Assembly: GCA_038501195.1 (NCBI GenBank) | Contig: JBBPUQ010000001.1 | Coordinates: forward strand, 5,518,001 to 5,582,000 | DNA length: 64,000 nucleotides | Reading direction: 5' to 3' | Source of the DNA: Nemania diffusa | Taxonomy: Eukaryota > Ascomycota > Sordariomycetes > Xylariales > Xylariaceae | Part shown: in pieces, positions 1 to 12,000 of the stretch | How the letters are laid out: the number at the start of each line of letters is the position of its first letter | Position numbering within the stretch: position 1 is the first letter of the stretch | Made by a program: the position numbers and the translations under genes | Notes under the pieces: generated by a model | Seen by the model: the letters and a program-made list of their open reading frames with translations, nothing else | Database searches by the model: none | What the model was told of the DNA's origin: nothing

Positions 1-3000
1 GCCCGAGGAGCGAAAAGGGGGTAATGACTTGGTCTAGGGTAGTGTTGATGTGAGGGGATAAAATGCGTGCTAGGTCCTCCAGACACGGATGACGAAAAAC
101 GTCGGCGACGGAGAGGGATAGGCTTTGGTCTTGAGCAGCCGCTACTAGCCGCATAGCCGCGATGGAATCTCCTCCAATGCGTAGAAAGTTATCCCGGGCC
201 GAAATGGTGCTGATTTCGATGCCTAGCACCGACGCCCATGACCGCCGAAGCCACTGCTCGGCCTCGGTAGCGGGCTCACGGTGGAGTTCACATGCCCGAG
301 CAAGGTTGAGACCGGCTAACTCCTCTAGGGTCATACCAGAGATCATATCCCGTAGGCGACGGCGGTTGATTTTCCCGGTTCCTGTAGCAGGTATTTCGTC
401 GACCGGGAGGTAGATTGCGGGGACCATGTGGGAAGGCAGATCGGCCGCAAGCTGTTCCTTGACAACCGCTAGGAACGAGGCAAGGGTCGTATGATCCCCT
501 ACACGAGTATCGCTCGCGTGGTTACTAACGGTAACAAAGGCAACGAGCAACGGAGCATTGCTCTTTGCCGGACGGGCAACTTCTGCGACTACTTGAACAT
601 CTGGGCGAGAGGTAAGGTGGCGTCGTAGGTGGTGCTCAAGATCGCCAAGTTCGATCCGTTGGCCATGGATCTTGGCCTGGTCGTCCTTTCGACCTATATA
701 TCGGAGAGACCCGTCGGGGCTATATACTACGAGATCGCCCGTGCGGTATAATCGACCACATCGTCCAGGGTAGCCCGGGCCGCCGCCCTGCAGGAGCCAC
801 GGAGGGTTCTTGATAAATGCGGCGTCTGTTAGTTCCGGACTGCCGAGATAGCCCTGGCCAACAAGGGGGCCTTCAATCCATAGTTCCCCCAGCTGGCCAA
901 TACCTGCAAGGCCACTGCCGTTAGGCAGAACGACCCAAGTGACCGTGCCGCAGGCTTTCCCTATAGCTGGGGTTCTGGTGTCTATATTGGGGGTTCCTGT
1001 CGCACCCGGACGGATTGGCATTGGTGCAAGGCAAGCGGCCACTGTACATTCAGCAGAACCATAACAGTTGGCCATGTTAGTCTCGCTAGTATCCCACGGC
1101 GCGTGATCGGATGGATGGAGCTTTTCCCCTGCGAACATGAGCTGTCGAAGATTTGGTACGAGTGTTGGATTAAGGAGTCGCGCTACACTCGGAGTTAAAA
1201 CGCAATAGTTGGCCCCGAGGGTGTTAATTGCACCCGCGAGGTTGTTCCGGCGGTCTTGTTCGCTAGGAACACACACACACCCTCCGCAAGACAGAGTATG
1301 CAAAATATTAAACCATACCGCGGTATAGGCGTACGAAGCAAAGTCAAACACGCGCGAGTCGGGGCGGAATCCAAAAGCAGCCCTCTGGTACCGAATAGCG
1401 GAGCTAAAATTCCGGTGGGTAATCATGGCGCCTTTTGGAGTGCCAGTACTGCCAGAGGTAAACACAACGTAAAGTATTTGGCTGGGTTGAACATTAGCAA
1501 CTAGTTGCCGGCCCAACGTGTGCATTTGGTTGCGTAGTATGACTTCGGGTATAACTACTGGGGCATAACGCGTGCGATTCGCCACCACGTTACGATGGAT
1601 ATTGTTTTCTAACAACCGATACGCCAGCGATTCGTTTACTATAGAAGACAAAATGATCGGCTTCTTAGAATAGGTGTGTGCTTGTTTGACAATAGTCCGT
1701 AGCCTTACCTCCGGATACGTGGAATCCATAGTAACGGAGGCAGCTCCGGCCTTCATAACTCCAAGCATAGCCACGGAGGTCCACATTGACTTTTCAAAAC
1801 AAAGGGGGATGAGGTCTCCAGACCCAACCCTAACAGTAGAGGCAAGATAATAGGCAAGCCTATTAGATAGGTCATCGAGCTCCTGATAGGTGAGATCACC
1901 GTCCCAAGCATGAATAGCAAGGGCTTCAGGCTGTCTTTGTACGGTCTCTGTAATTAGATCATGTACACAGGCCTCAACAGCTTTCGGAACGTCGGTGCTA
2001 TTCCAGGACCAGATATCTGACAGGTCTCGCTTACTAACGGTACTGATATTCCGGACAGTTATATCGGGGTCAGGGCCGGTATGGCACAATTGGCGTAGGA
2101 CCCCTTCAAACTGGTCTATCATCCTTTGTATTTGAGTTGTTTCTAGAACCGAGGAATCAAAGCAGACGTCTAAACGCATATCGGCATCCTCAATACAGCA
2201 CACCAGGCACAGGGGGACACCATCATACCAGTCCGCTGCTTTGGCATATGATGTTGATTTCGTTTGTTGGCCATCTCCGGGCTGTAGGATCACCTGGAGT
2301 AAAGTTCCGAACGCACAGGCGCGCTCGCCATCCTTGCCCAGGCGGCGTATCCAATTCGAACATAGATGTCGGAACTGTGCTAATTCCTCATGGACGGCTG
2401 TTACCTCTTGGAGCAATGCCCCCAGACACAGCCCCTCTGTCGCAGTGATCCGAACGGGTAACGCGGACAATCCTTCGCAAGGAATACTGCCGGGGGCTGG
2501 CTTCCCACATGTGCTGTATATGCTGGTGCCGAAGACGATATCATCTTCGTTGGTGTAATTCGCGAGAAGTAGAGCCCATGCAGTCCATACAAGAACAGTC
2601 GCCTGGACCCCGTTCTTTGTGATGCTTAGGTTGTGGACGTGAAACTCGGCTCTGCTGTGATTCGCTCTCCTATAATACGTGGGAGAGGGTAGGTCCGGAT
2701 ACAGGACCGCTCTGAGATCTCGGAGCCGATCCCTCCAAACCCCTTCGGCTTGGCCTTCGCTCATGCTCGCTCGGTAGTAAAAGAATGCATCGTGAAGAGA
2801 CCCCGTCGGGCAGTCTGCCTCCTCCTTGCTCACTAGATACGTAATTGCCAACTCGAGGGTTTTGGCTGCCTCCATAGCCAGAGATGGGCTGATGCGATCA
2901 GGTCGGTAGCCGAGACGAATACCTGTCGCCGATCTATCTAGTTCGACGCTGACGCCGACATCAAACTAGAAAAAAAAAATTTAGTTAGTAGGGTTGGTGT

Positions 3001-6000
3001 TTCAACTAACTACCGTCGTATAGACGCCACATACCTCATCAGAATCTTCTTCTACTACTTCACTGCTTAGTTTGAGACTGGAACCATCACCTGAGGTTGT
3101 AGGCACGATCTGGCGGACTGTCATGCCGGTGTTAAATAGCTGCTGGCCATGTAAGCCTGGCCGTTGTTGCTGCAACTCAGCTAGTGATATATGCTGGAAT
3201 TCGAAATGGTTGATCAGATGCTGATCGGTAGTAGTCAGCACTTGGGACGCTTGCTTGCTAAGATCTATGCGACTGATGAGCAGGTTGATCAGGGGGGCAA
3301 CGGCATCTTCGACCCCGGCAACTGGGACATCACGCCCGGATGCCAGGTACCCAAAACACACGTCTCGGTTGCCGGTGAAATACGCGAGCGTCATAGCCCA
3401 CGCCACCTGTATAACGGTAGACCGGGTAAGATTCCGAGACTGGCAGAAGGGGAAGAGCTTCTCGGTGATAGAGGGAGCAAGGGCAATCGGTCGTGTGGGG
3501 CCCGGCCGCGTCTCTCGTTCGGAATGAGACCACGGCGTGGTCGGGATTCTGCAGGGTGTGACACCAGCCAGGTACTGTTCCCAGTACGCCCGCTTGGCTT
3601 TTGAGGGACGGCGGACGATATGTCCTATGATCCGATCAAATGGGGGAGGAGGGTTCAACGGCTGAACGCCGCTGTAAGCCTTCGCTAACTCGGTAAGGAG
3701 GATAGGGAAGGATACTGCGTCGATGAGAGAATGGTTAATATCAAGGCGAAAGGCGACTTCGCCGCCCGATGCTTGACAGATGGTCACGTTATAAGGCGGC
3801 TCCTTGGCACGAAACATAGGCGGGCGCGCCAGGTCCCTCAGAGCGACAACCGGGCAGTCCGTGCCACCACGAGGGGCGATGTGTTGAATCCGGACAGGGG
3901 CGTGGCGAAGTTGTACTTGGACGAATCTATGCTCGCCCGAGGCCTCTACGAAAATGACAGAGAAGATGGGATGGCGAGCTATTACGGTTCTCCACGCCAA
4001 TTCCAGTGTCTGTGGCAGGATGCCCTCGGCCGGAGAGTTGTGGGCGCATCTCCAGATCTGAGAGATGTGGTACGTCGTGGAGCCTTTCGCGATGCTTAAA
4101 AGGATACCCTCCTGTAGCGGCGTACAGGGAAAGATATGCGCAACCTCGTCGAGACCCACGCCTATTCGAGAAAGCCGGGTTGTCAAATGATCGAGTTCTG
4201 TATAGGACCACTGCAGAAGTGGGAAGTCGCTCGGGGTAGCCGTGAATGGTGCGCGTACAAGGAACCGCGTAGAGGAGTAAAATGTCTCGTTCAAACCCTC
4301 CGCCCACTCTTTAAGCTTATCTAGGTTTTTCATATCCTGGTGCACGGATATGGAGAACTGCAAGCTGTTTTCTACTACTTGCCCATTGATCTCAACCAGG
4401 GCCAGCCGGCGGGCGTTCGGCGATACCTCGACGATATTAACAGGTTCAGCTCGGCGGAAGATGGACTGCGCTCCCTCCAGCTGCTGATACGCTCCTGCGT
4501 AGTTGAAAATGAACTCGACATTCGTATCCTGGTCAGTATGCTGCCCGACATCACCTAACCACCGGTTTGCAAAGTAGGGCAGTCCTTTCCACGCAATGCT
4601 TCGGCGTAAATCTTTCACAAGCTTAATTACATCGAATAAGCTGCTATCCCTCTGTACTGCAACCTGGACTGGGCAGAGGGTCGTAAACCAGCCGACAGTT
4701 TCCGATAAATCGATCGGAGAACTTTCGGGGGGCTCTCGTCCGTGACCCTCTATAAAAATGGCGGGCGCGGGTCGGTCAGGAAATAACCTGTAGAGAGAGT
4801 GTATCAATACTGCCACCATGATATCGACAGGCTCAGTTCTTAAACACCGATTACTGTCCCCTAACAAAAGAGATGTTGTCTCTGGGTCAAGGCTCACGTC
4901 GTAGTCGCAGACCGAACCAACGACATTTTTAAGGGCTGCGACACCCCAAAAATCAAACCCATTTGATAGTTCGAACGGAAGTAGGCCGTCAACATCGGTA
5001 GTGTTGCTCGGTTGCTCCTCGCCGAGTTGCTTTTGTATGTCAATCCATTGACGGAATGAGGACTTAACGGCGGGGAGCGTTTGTGCCCCTCGTAACAGCC
5101 GCTCCATATCATGCAATATGATTCTCCATGAGAGAAGATCAACAACGAGATGGTGTGCTGTAAAGAGAACGATAATATCGCTACTGTTAACTTCAAAATA
5201 GTCAATAGCAAACACGGGACCGTGTGTGACGTCAAGCAACTGCTGTCTTGCTTGTAGCAAACGGCGCATTTCAGTATCAGGGAGGGCCGAGTATGTCGAA
5301 AACGAGAAAGTATTAGCATCGTTCTCGGCAATATACTGTTGCCAATTATCCTGATCGTCGCGCTGAAACCGCGCCCTGAGCATGGCATGCCGCGAGACGA
5401 GGACTTGTGCTGCGATATAAAATGCCGACGCGGGAACGACATCCCGAAGTCGAAGTAGGAAGCTCTGGTTGAAGTGGTTGAGGCCCGCTGGGTGCAACTC
5501 GAAAAACAGTTTTTGTATTGGAGATAAACCCCAAGGTTGACTCTCGAGCTCCGACTTCTGATGATCTGCTGCTAGATCATGCCGGAGGGGCTGGCAATAC
5601 GGGGAAATCTTGGCGATGGTGTGATTACGCAGGATATTGCTCACAGTAAGCTCGATGCCTTGTATATAGCCTCGAGATACAACCTGCATAGCAGTAATGG
5701 AATCACCCCCCAGCTGGGTAAATCTGGCATCGGTCGAGATGTATTCGGCGGGGATATTTAACACTTCGGCCCAAATGTCCACTAGAATTTGTTCCGTTGT
5801 GTTAGAAGGAGATCGCCGCCGAGTAAATGAATTGGTCAGCTCGAGTAGGTCAATTGTACAACCTATCTCTTGAATCTTCTGCCTGTTTACTTTTCCGGTC
5901 CTAGTTGTAGGAATAGTATGGATCGGTAGGTAAACGGACGGAATCATATGGGACGGAAGGCTTGCGGCTAACTTGTCGTTTAAGTCCCCCGTCAAGTCGA

Positions 6001-9000
6001 CTAAGGCATCACTCGTAATTTCGTCTTGACCAGGTAGGCTGATAAACGCCGCCAGGATCGGATTGGAGCTACCCTTAGGGGAGATGAACTCTACTACCAC
6101 TTGAATGGCCAACGTTCCCTCTGTTATGAGGGCTTGCCTAATGTGTGCCTCAACATCACCGAACTCAACACGCTGGCCATGGATTTTGACCTGCGCGTCT
6201 TTGCGACCCACGTATCGAAGAGACCCATCCGGATTATAAGCCACAAGGTCACCAGTACGATATAAACGGCCGCGACGTCCGGAGTGACCTGGACCACCTC
6301 GTAGTAACCAGGGAGGATCTTGGACGAAAGCGGTCGCCGTCCTGTCTGGGTCACCAAGGTAACCTTGACCAACAAGCGGACCTTCAATCCATAGTTCGCC
6401 GATTTGGCCGATGCTAGCAAGGGTAATGCTATTAGGATGTATAACCCAGGTAGTTGTGCCATAGGCTTTGCCTATATCAGGGGTTTTCATCTCTCCTGGA
6501 CGGATGGGCCCGAAAGAACATGCTATCGTACATTCCGCAACACCGTAGCAGTTATAGATGGCATCAAGCTTGTCCCACTGGACGATGTCTGAAGAATGCA
6601 GCTTTTCACCAGCGAAAATAAGCGTTCGTAAGCTGGGCACGTCGGGCGGGTGAAGCAAGCGTGCGACACTTGGGGTTAGAACACAACACGTGGCTCTGAG
6701 CGCCTCGATTGCCTTCCCGATGTTGTTGTTTTGTCGGTCATAATCACTCGGAACACAAACGCATCCTCCACATATCAAGGTATAGAGAATGTTGAACCAT
6801 ATAGCGTCAAAAGCATACGAGGCAAAATCCAGTACACGAAACGACGGACCCAGCTGGATTCCAGGGGCTTGGTGATATACAGCGCTGGCCAGGTTCACAT
6901 GTTGGATGACGACACCCTTAGGGGTACCAGTACTGCCAGAAGTGAAGACAACGTACAGGATATCATTAGGCCGCACCGCCAGGGGCTTCCAGTCAGACAA
7001 GTCATCGATCGACTGCTGAACCACAGCCTCCGGGACGACTACTGTACAGTTACCCGACCCCGCGAGCTCGCGAGACAAGGACTCATTCGACGTCGATGAT
7101 AGAATCAGGCGTCGGCGCGAAGGGCCATGCGCTAGCTGAACAATAACCCGTAGGCGCCCCTCTGGATAGGTGCAGTCCATAGCAACCGATCCAGCCCCTG
7201 CCTTAAGAACTCCAAATATAGCCACCGTCGCCCACATAGACTTCTCGAAACAAAGGGGTACAAGGTCGCCACAACCAATACCAAGGGATACGATGTGGCT
7301 AGCCAGCCGAGTAGATAGGGTATCAAGCTGCTGGTAGGTCAAGTCACCGTCCCAGGCGCAAACAGCGGGAGCATCAGGCTGTCTCCGGACCGTTTCTGCA
7401 AAACGCTCGCCTACAGTAGCCTTTATGGCCTCCGGGACATGGGCGTTCCAGGACCAGACAGTAGCAAGGTCTTGCTTGCCAATCATAGTAGTACTGTAGA
7501 CTGTAGTGCTGGGCCCGGCGTGGCAAAGTTGTTCTAGAATGTCTTCGAACTGCTGTATCATTCTGCGGAGATGTACGCCCTCAACTGCTGACGAGTCAAA
7601 CTGGACGACTACGGACAGGCAGTCGTCCCGGACCTGGCAGCCCAGATACAAGGCGACATCCCCGTGCCAGTCCGCGCCGCCCTCCATATACGTCCCCTCC
7701 AGGCAGGATCCCGGAGGAAGTACCTGGAGTATAGTTCGAAAAGCACAAGCGCGTTCCCCCCCTTGGCTTAGTCGACGTAGCCAGTGGCGGCTCAGATGGC
7801 GGTACTGCGCCGCCTCGTCGAGTGCCGTACTAACCTCCTGGACATACCGTAGGGCGAACAGGTCGCGGTTGATGCGAATACGGATGGGTAGGGCGGGCGG
7901 TGATAATATAGCATCGTGTGTCGACGGCGCCGCTTTGTCGCGCGTGGGAACGACACTGCCAACTATAACGTCGTCTGTATTCGTATGCATTTGCACGACC
8001 AGGGCCCACGCGGCCAACAGCAGAGCCTCGGATGGCGGCGGCACGTCAACTTGGTGAGCCCATCGGTCCCTGGAAATCGTGTGATTCTCCGTGCTGTCAA
8101 TGCGGACCTTGTAGGCAGGGCGAGGCAGTGCCGGAAACTCGACGACGCCTAAATCGTGGAGCCGACTTGTCCACGTGAGCGCAGCGCTGGCCTCGGTCAC
8201 CCCCACCCGATAATAGAAAAAGGCATCGTGTAGAGGCTGGTCATGAGATTGCGGCTGTACCATCCCGCGCTCTAACAGATATATAAGGGCTAGCTCGAAG
8301 GTCTCAGCAGCCTCGTGTGCTAGCGACGAGTCAACACGGTGGGTGCGGTAGCCGACGCAGAGGTCCGTTTCAGACCCTGCGAGCTCGGCGCTGATTCCCA
8401 GATCAAACTGGACGTGTTATTACCTGTTAGCACGTATTATATTAGGGACTGCGAATACGCAGATGACGACTTGCCTCGCTAGAGTCTCTTGCCAGCACAT
8501 TCTCGAAACGAATCCCCGGACCACCGTTGTGGTCCACGATGTCCAATCTATGGCGAACTGTCATCCCAGTATTGAAGAGCTGTCGTCCTCTTAAACCAAG
8601 CCCTCGCTGCAGCTGCGCCAGCGACACATGTTGGAACTCGAAGTGGTTAATTACCCCTTGTTCCGTCCGGGCCAGGACGGCAGGGGCCGGATCCCCGACA
8701 TCAATACGGCTTACAAGCAGGTTGATCAATGGCCCGACCATGGCGTCCACCCCATGGACGGCCATGTCACGACCAGACACTAGATACCCAAAACAGGTGT
8801 CCCGCTTGCCCGTGAGGTACGCCAGTACCATGCCCCATGCGACCTGTATCAGTGTCGACCTTGTCATATTACGGCCTTGACAAAATGCGTGGAGCCGGCT
8901 GGCTGTCGACGAAGCGATAGGAATGGTCGTGTCGTATCCTTCGTCGTCGTCGTCGTCATTATTGTTGGGATCCCGTATTGCAGCCGTGGTTGGCACCACA

Positions 9001-12000
9001 CACGGGGTTATTCCAGCCAGATACTGTTTCCAGTAGTCGTCTTTTGCGTCTGACGCGGACCTCCCAATCTGCTCTACAATAGCCCGAAATTCAGGAGCGG
9101 GCGGCATTTCCTGGTGATGACCGTCGTATACTTTGGCAAGATCCGTAAGCAGGACATGGATAGATGTTGCATCGACGAGGGCATGGTTGATATCCAGACG
9201 ACAGGCTACTTTATTAGCATCGCCTGACGCCGCCTCCAACACAGTAACGCGATATGGTAGCTCCGTCGCACCAAACACCGGGACATCCATATTTTTGAGG
9301 GTCTCGACTGGGCTACTTGTACTAGAACGGACACATTGAACTCTAGCTAAGGCATGGTGGAGCTGTACTTGCACGAAGTTATGTTGACCTGGTGCTTGTT
9401 GGCTAGGTGATTGTCGGCGGCCGAGTGCTTCCAAGAAGAAGACCGAAAAGATTGTATGCCGAGCAATCACTGTCTCCCATGCAGATACCAGCCTCTGCAT
9501 AACAATAGGCCTGCCCAGTGAATGCGTGCATTCCCAAACCTGGACGACGTGGTAGGTTGCTGTTCCTTTAGCCACACTAAGGAGAATACCTTCCTGTAAT
9601 GGCGTACAGGGGAATATATCGACAACATCGCCTATAGCAATACCCATAGTCGCCAGTTGGTTTACCAAATAATCAAGTTCACTGTAAGATACTGACGTCA
9701 AGAGAGGGAAATCCGTCAGAGTAGGCGTTGATGGCATGCTTGCTAGATCGCTCGCCGATGAAGAGAACACCGCTCCTAGATTCCTTGCCCATGTCTCAAG
9801 CTTGCACAGATGCTTCATATCTTGGTGTATGGATATCGAGAAACGAAGCTGGCCATGTAGCGCCAGTGCGTTAATTTCTACCAGGGCTATACGACGCGCA
9901 TCGGGGGACACCTCGGCGATATCAGTCTCGACGCGACGGAAGATTGACTGTTGGCTCTCGAGCTGCTGGTACGACCCCGCATAATTAAAAAGAAACTCGA
10001 TGTTTCCCTGGTGCTGTTGTCTATTGCTGTCTAGCGACCGAACTGCGAAGTAGGGCACGGCCTTCCCGATCAATTTTCGACGGACGTCTTTGACTAGTTT
10101 TACCGCGTCGACCAGGCTACTTCCGTGTACCAACGGTACCTGGATGGGACAAAGGGTAGTAAACCACCCCACGGTCTCTGATAAATCAATGGATTTGCCT
10201 TCTGGCGGCTCGCGCCCATGGCCCTCGAAGAACATAGCCGGGGCAGGTCGGTCCGGAAAAGATGCGTGCAGAGAATAGACTAATACCGCCACCATGAGAT
10301 CAACAGGCTCTGTCCTCAGGGCCGTATTGCTGCTACCTAGTAAAAGGGAGGTCGTACGGCCGTTCAGAGAAACGTCGTAATCACGAGCATGTTTACATGT
10401 GTTGGTCGAAGGCGCAACACCCCAAGAGTCGAAATCGCTCTTCCACCGGAATGAAAGTAACTCGGCGGCGGCAACATCTGTGCTGCTGTTGCTGCTGATG
10501 CTGCTAAGCTGCTGTTGAAGAAGATCAGTCCAGTTTCGGAACGAGGTCTGGGCGGGGGGAAGAAGTGCGCGGGTGTCGCCCCTCAATAGCTGCTCCATAT
10601 CGCGCCATATAATTCTCCAAGAAACCAGATCGACGACGAGGTGATGCGCAGTAAAGAGAACGGCGGTTTCACGACTGCCGTAGAAGTAGTCAATGGCAAA
10701 TACCGGTCCACGAGTGATGTTGATCGACGTCTGTCTCGTCCGTATCAGGTGTTGTATTTCTGCTGCTTCGGAAGTGGTATTGTTAGGATATACTGAGAAC
10801 GAGAAGGCGGATTCGTCATTTTGATTCACAATATACTGCTCCCACTTCCCGTTGCTATTCTGGCGAAAGCGTGCCCTGAGCATTGAATGTCGGGACACCA
10901 GTTGTTTTGCCGCTGTGCGTAATGCCTCGGGGGAGATGCCTTCCTGTAAGAGCCGAAGCAGGAAACTCTGATTGAAATGGTCTAAACCTTGGGGGTGCGC
11001 ATCGAAGAACATTTGCTGTATAGGAGACAAATCCCAAGCCCCGTTCGCCCGTTCGGCCTCGGGCTCGGGCTCGGGATCGTCAAGTGCACCTTCACCCTCT
11101 TCCTGTAGCAGCTGGCATTGAGGAGCAATCCTCTCAATCGTATGGTTGCGTAGGATGCCACTTACGGTGGCCGCTAGGCCTCTTGTTCGGCTACGAGAAA
11201 CAACCTGTATAGCAGTAATAGAATCGCCGCCGAGTCGAGTAAAGGGGACATCTATAGAAATCCGATCATAGGGCACATTGAGGACATCAGACCACACCTC
11301 TGCCAAGATCGCCTCTGTCCTCATTGAGGGCACTTTTCGAAGCGCGGGTTGATGAAAGGCGAGGTCCGAAGGGTGGAGACGTTGGCCAACTTGTAGAAGT
11401 TGCCTCCTATCAATCTTGCCGGTGATTGTGGTAGGGATGGTATGAATGGGAATGTAAGCGGACGGGATCATGTGTGATGGAAGCCTGCTAGCCAGCTTCT
11501 CGTTGAGGCCTCTAGTCCGAGCGGCCACAGCGTCCCTCAACAGCGCACCATAGCCATCATCGTTGTGGCCGTCATCGTTGTGGCTGTCATCGTTGTGGCT
11601 CGGTAGGCTTACAAACGCCACCAAGACTGAGTTCGGGCTGCCTTCCGGGGAGATTACCGCCGTAGCTACGTGGACGGGAGATGACGCGTTGCCCAAAGCT
11701 TGCCGAATGTTTGTTTCTATATCGGCTAGTTCAACACGTTGACCCCGAATTTTCACCTGGTCATCCACACGGCCTACAAACCGGAGGCTGCCATCAGCTG
11801 TATATGACACAAGATCGCCGGTACGGTACAGGCGGCCATGTCGTCCAGGGTGGTGAGGGGCACCCTGCAAAAGCCATGGAGGGTCTTCAATAAACGCAGC
11901 CGCCGTTTTATCAGGGTCTCCAAGGTAGCCTTGTCCCACAAGAGGACCCTCGAGCCACAGTTCTCCAACCTGGCCGATAGCTGCAAGAGCACCGTTGGGA

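Larger units (their letters stand above)
1..4199 (-). other. NRPS module 5: C5-(half C)-A5-T5, then start of C6
   Basis: Approximate boundaries. C5 carries NHSLIDA and contains the intron 2966-3034. An extra half C and A5 follow (P-loop around 1445, C-terminal Lys in GTGKINRR around 385). T5 has GGDSIAAMRL around 165-180. The last codons before the window edge read ITPFSLLG, the same linker that leads into C2 after T1, so another C domain and probably more modules or a terminal C domain follow. In A5 the position equivalent to GrsA Asp235 is Thr. Confidence 0.8.
4200..9689 (-). other. NRPS module 4: C4-(half C)-A4-T4-E4
   Basis: Approximate boundaries. C4 carries NHALVDA (first His of HHxxxDG replaced by Asn, catalytic second His kept) and contains the GC-AG intron 8408-8474. 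Then come an extra half C, A4 (P-loop around 6935), T4 (GGDSITAM around 5705) and E4 (HHLVVDLLSWR, EGHGREP, TVGWFTTLCP, FNYAGAYQQL). C4 receives a D-configured upstream chain from E3, so it should behave as a DCL-type domain. Confidence 0.85.
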
